Shown in pieces: positions 56,923 through 58,562 of a DNA stretch of 58,562 nucleotides; position 1 is the stretch's first letter, and the number at the start of each line of letters is the position of its first letter. Below the pieces are notes generated by a model that was given only the letters and a program-made list of their open reading frames with translations, did no database searches and was not told where the DNA came from. The DNA comes from an uncultured Clostridia bacterium (GTDB taxonomy: Bacteria; Bacillota; Clostridia; TANB77; CAG-508): assembly GCA_934120315.1 (NCBI GenBank), contig CAKOTX010000008.1, positions 1 to 58,562 on the forward strand, in the 5' to 3' direction. The position numbers were made by a program, and so were the translations under genes.

Positions 56923-57912
56923 TTAAATATCTTTGTCAACATTAATCATTTTCTCAATAATCTGGATAGCGTTACTAGCTGCACCTTTTCTTAAATTATC
57001 TGCTACTACCCATAAATTAAGTCCATTTTTTATACTAAAATCTTTTCTAATTCTTCCAATAAATACTTCATCATGTCCATTTACATTTGAAGCTATAGGA
57101 TAAATATCATTTTCAATATCATCTTGAACAATTATGCCTGGTGCAGATTTTAGGGTGTTGAAAATATCTGCTAATTCAAAGTTTTTTTCAAATACTACAT
57201 TAATGCTTTCTCCATGACAGTTTGTTACTGGCACACGGACTGCAGTTGCTGTAATAGAAAGATTCGGATGTTTTAATATTTTACGTGTTTCGTTTACCAT
57301 TTTCATTTCTTCTTTTGTATAATGATTAACTAAAAATGTGTCAATTTGAGGTAAGCAATTATCATAAATAGGATGTTGAAATTTTAATGTGGTATGTTGT
57401 TCTAAGTCTTGCAATCCTAGCTTTCCTGCGCCAGAAACAGCTTGATATGTAGAATAGACAATTCTTTTAATTTTAAATTTATCATCAAGAGGTTTTAAAG
57501 CGACAACTGCTTGAATTGTAGAACAATTAGGATTAGCAATTATATTGTGATGATTTTTTACATCTTCAAAATTTACTTCTGGAACAATTAATGGAACTTT
57601 ATCATCCATTCTAAAAGCACTACTATTATCAATTACAATACATCCTTTTGAAGCTGCAATAGGAGCAAAATGTTTTGAGGTTTTAGCTCCAGCAGAAAAA
57701 AGTGCAAAGTCAAATTTTTCGTCAAATGAAGAATCGGTAAGTTCTCTAACAATGAAGTCAGTATTTAGAAATTTTAATTTAGTGCCAGCTGATTTTTTTG
57801 AAGAAAATAAAGAAAATTCTAAATTAGAAATATTTTTTTCTTCAAATACTTTCAAAGCTGTTCTTCCAACTAATCCAGTTGCACCTACTATGGCTATTTT
57901 ATATGTTTTCAT
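56923..57912 (-). CDS. asd: Aspartate-semialdehyde dehydrogenase
   Basis: NADPH-dependent reduction of aspartyl phosphate to aspartate semialdehyde, feeding lysine, threonine and methionine. 329 aa. NADP-binding AIVGATGLVGRTALKVFEE, active-site IIANPNCSTIQAVVALKPL (Cys130), and the QAVSGAG motif, all in place; the substrate-binding Arg-His part (RVPVTNCHGESINVVFE) follows. AGGAGG lies eight bases upstream of the ATG. No lysine riboswitch is visible; the leader is short. Confidence 0.96.
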   Translation of the reverse strand: MKTYKIAIVGATGLVGRTALKVFEEKNISNLEFSLFSSKKSAGTKLKFLNTDFIVRELTDSSFDEKFDFALFSAGAKTSKHFAPIAASKGCIVIDNSSAFRMDDKVPLIVPEVNFEDVKNHHNIIANPNCSTIQAVVALKPLDDKFKIKRIVYSTYQAVSGAGKLGLQDLEQHTTLKFQHPIYDNCLPQIDTFLVNHYTKEEMKMVNETRKILKHPNLSITATAVRVPVTNCHGESINVVFEKNFELADIFNTLKSAPGIIVQDDIENDIYPIASNVNGHDEVFIGRIRKDFSIKNGLNLWVVADNLRKGAASNAIQIIEKMINVDKDI

Positions 57913-57951
57913 AAGAAAACCTCCTCAAATAAGATATATTCCTAAAGATAA

Positions 57952-57980
57952 AAAATATTAATAAAAATTTTTCTAGTAAA
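57952..57980 (-). promoter_or_regulatory. Possible asd promoter
   Basis: Minus strand: TTTACT (57980-57975), 17 nt, TATTTT (57957-57952). Moderate match; leader about 35 nt. Confidence 0.4.
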
Positions 57981-58026
57981 TAGTAAGGTTACATTTGAAA
58001 AGTCGAAAAATGTCGAATGATTTTTC

Positions 58027-58055
58027 TTGACAATAGGGTTTGAAAAATGTATAAT
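58027..58055 (+). promoter_or_regulatory. Promoter of the hendecad-repeat gene
   Basis: TTGACA (58027-58032), 17 nt, TATAAT (58050-58055), exact consensus. The leader is about 110 nt and AT-rich. Confidence 0.8.
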
Positions 58056-58171
58056 CTGTTTGTAAAAAATTAAATCAATGTGATTTTTAGTGTTTAAATT
58101 TGAAGTCAAATATTTTTTATCAGATATTTTTATCTATTAAAATTATAAAAAATTATATAAGGAGGAATTTT

Positions 58172-58562
58172 ATGGAGCAAAACGAAATCATTGTACCTAT
58201 TTTAAAGGCAATTAATGATTTAAGAGATGAAGTAAGAGAAAATAGACAAGAAATAAAAGAAATTAAAGTTGAACTTAAGAACATTAGAACAGAAAATGAA
58301 GAAAGATGGAATAGGCATGAAGAAGAAACAAGAAAACAGAGAGCCGAAGATAAAGCAGAGTGGATGGCAGTGCGAGAGAAAGACAGAGCAGAATGGATGG
58401 AAATACGAAAGAAAGATAAAGAAGAATTAGAGAGAAAACGTGCAGAAGATAAGGCGGAATGGATGGCAATAAGAGAAAAAGATAAAGCAGAATGGATGGA
58501 AATACGAAAGAAAGATAAAGAAGAATTAGAGAGAAAACGTGCAGAAGATAAGGCGGAATGGA
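58172..58562 (+). CDS. Coiled-coil protein with 11-residue tandem repeats (partial)
   Basis: The frame is open to the right edge of the window (130 codons). AAGGAGG lies six bases before the ATG. The N-terminus, MEQNEIIVPILKAINDLRDE, leads into heptad-like VRENRQEIKEIKVELKNIR. From about residue 62 the chain is made of 11-residue units: AEWMAVREKDR, AEWMEIRKKDK, EELERKRAEDK, then again AEWM... Three units form a 33-residue (99-bp) block that repeats nearly exactly at the DNA level (58388 and 58487). Period 11 suits a long straight coiled coil. Highly charged, no signal peptide seen. Function unknown. Confidence 0.8.
   Translation, partial: MEQNEIIVPILKAINDLRDEVRENRQEIKEIKVELKNIRTENEERWNRHEEETRKQRAEDKAEWMAVREKDRAEWMEIRKKDKEELERKRAEDKAEWMAIREKDKAEWMEIRKKDKEELERKRAEDKAEW
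58388..58562 (+). repeat. 99-bp coding tandem repeat
   Basis: The block starting GCAGAATGGATGGAAATACG at 58388 recurs at 58487, 99 bases later, and runs to the window edge with no change visible in the shared part. It continues beyond the window. Confidence 0.85.

Noticed and set aside
57913..58026. Lysine riboswitch upstream of asd
   Set aside because: The leader from the likely promoter is only about 40 nt and shows no L-box elements.
58388..58562. CRISPR-like direct repeats at the right edge
   Set aside because: The 99-bp periodicity keeps an open frame and encodes 11-residue repeats; there are no unique spacers.

Overview
The window is AT-rich chromosomal DNA (by eye roughly 70% A+T in the core genes) with Bacillota-type gene order, Gram-positive ribosome binding sites (AAGGAGG), TTG/GTG starts on conserved genes and a cotJABC spore-coat operon. 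It most resembles an anaerobic, spore-forming member of the Clostridia, probably an intestinal lineage. The standard bacterial code applies (TGA is a stop). I saw no rRNA, tRNA or CRISPR array.

Layout. 1-8.2 kb: end of a membrane protein, rpsO with an S15-type leader, pnp, a PD-(D/E)XK 'Rpn' nuclease/transposase-family gene, and addA. 8.3-13.1 kb: an orphan protein, miaB, mutS. 13.09-13.35 kb: a compact convergent locus with a candidate 24-residue peptide, a short antisense RNA, a shared bidirectional terminator and near-identical direct repeats. This has the topology of a par/Fst-like type I toxin-antitoxin module. 13.4-22.2 kb: the translation/transcription operon rimP-nusA-rnpM-infB-rbfA-nrnA-truB followed by metG. 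22.2-29.0 kb: polysaccharide deacetylase, tig, clpP, clpX, an Asn-rich microprotein, a cytidylate-kinase-like gene, murD. 29.1-37.6 kb: an accessory stretch with a Pro-rich probable spore protein, DUF84 NTPase, dTMP-kinase-like, PHP and metallo-beta-lactamase proteins, a kinase/ParB-like fusion, a CBS protein, an AI-2E family permease, a TIGR03943-like protein and a ClpX paralogue without a zinc finger. 37.8-39.3 kb: a secreted or surface protein whose FGE/C-type-lectin-like C-terminus looks like the variable region of a diversity-generating retroelement (DGR) target. 39.6-45.3 kb: PIN-PhoH ATPase, secA, a truncated RhuM gene and an orphan gene of different composition. 45.5-58.5 kb: DUF6512 membrane protein, cotJABC, a MacB-like ABC transporter, a small membrane protein, a giant 2-hydroxyacyl-CoA dehydratase/activase, a CmpB-like membrane protein, asd-dapA, and the start of a coiled-coil protein built on 11-residue repeats.

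Most genes are housekeeping. Promoters are easy to read: many match TTGnnn-17-TATAAT exactly. Terminators are strong hairpins, several shared between convergent genes. The points most worth following up are the candidate type I toxin-antitoxin locus, the DGR-like variable C-terminus without a reverse transcriptase in the window, the kinase/ParB-like fusion, the zinc-finger-less ClpX paralogue that keeps a ClpP-docking-like LGF tripeptide, a dispersed GGACCGACCC repeat in four copies, and a sporulation-type promoter shared by cotJ and the Pro-rich protein.
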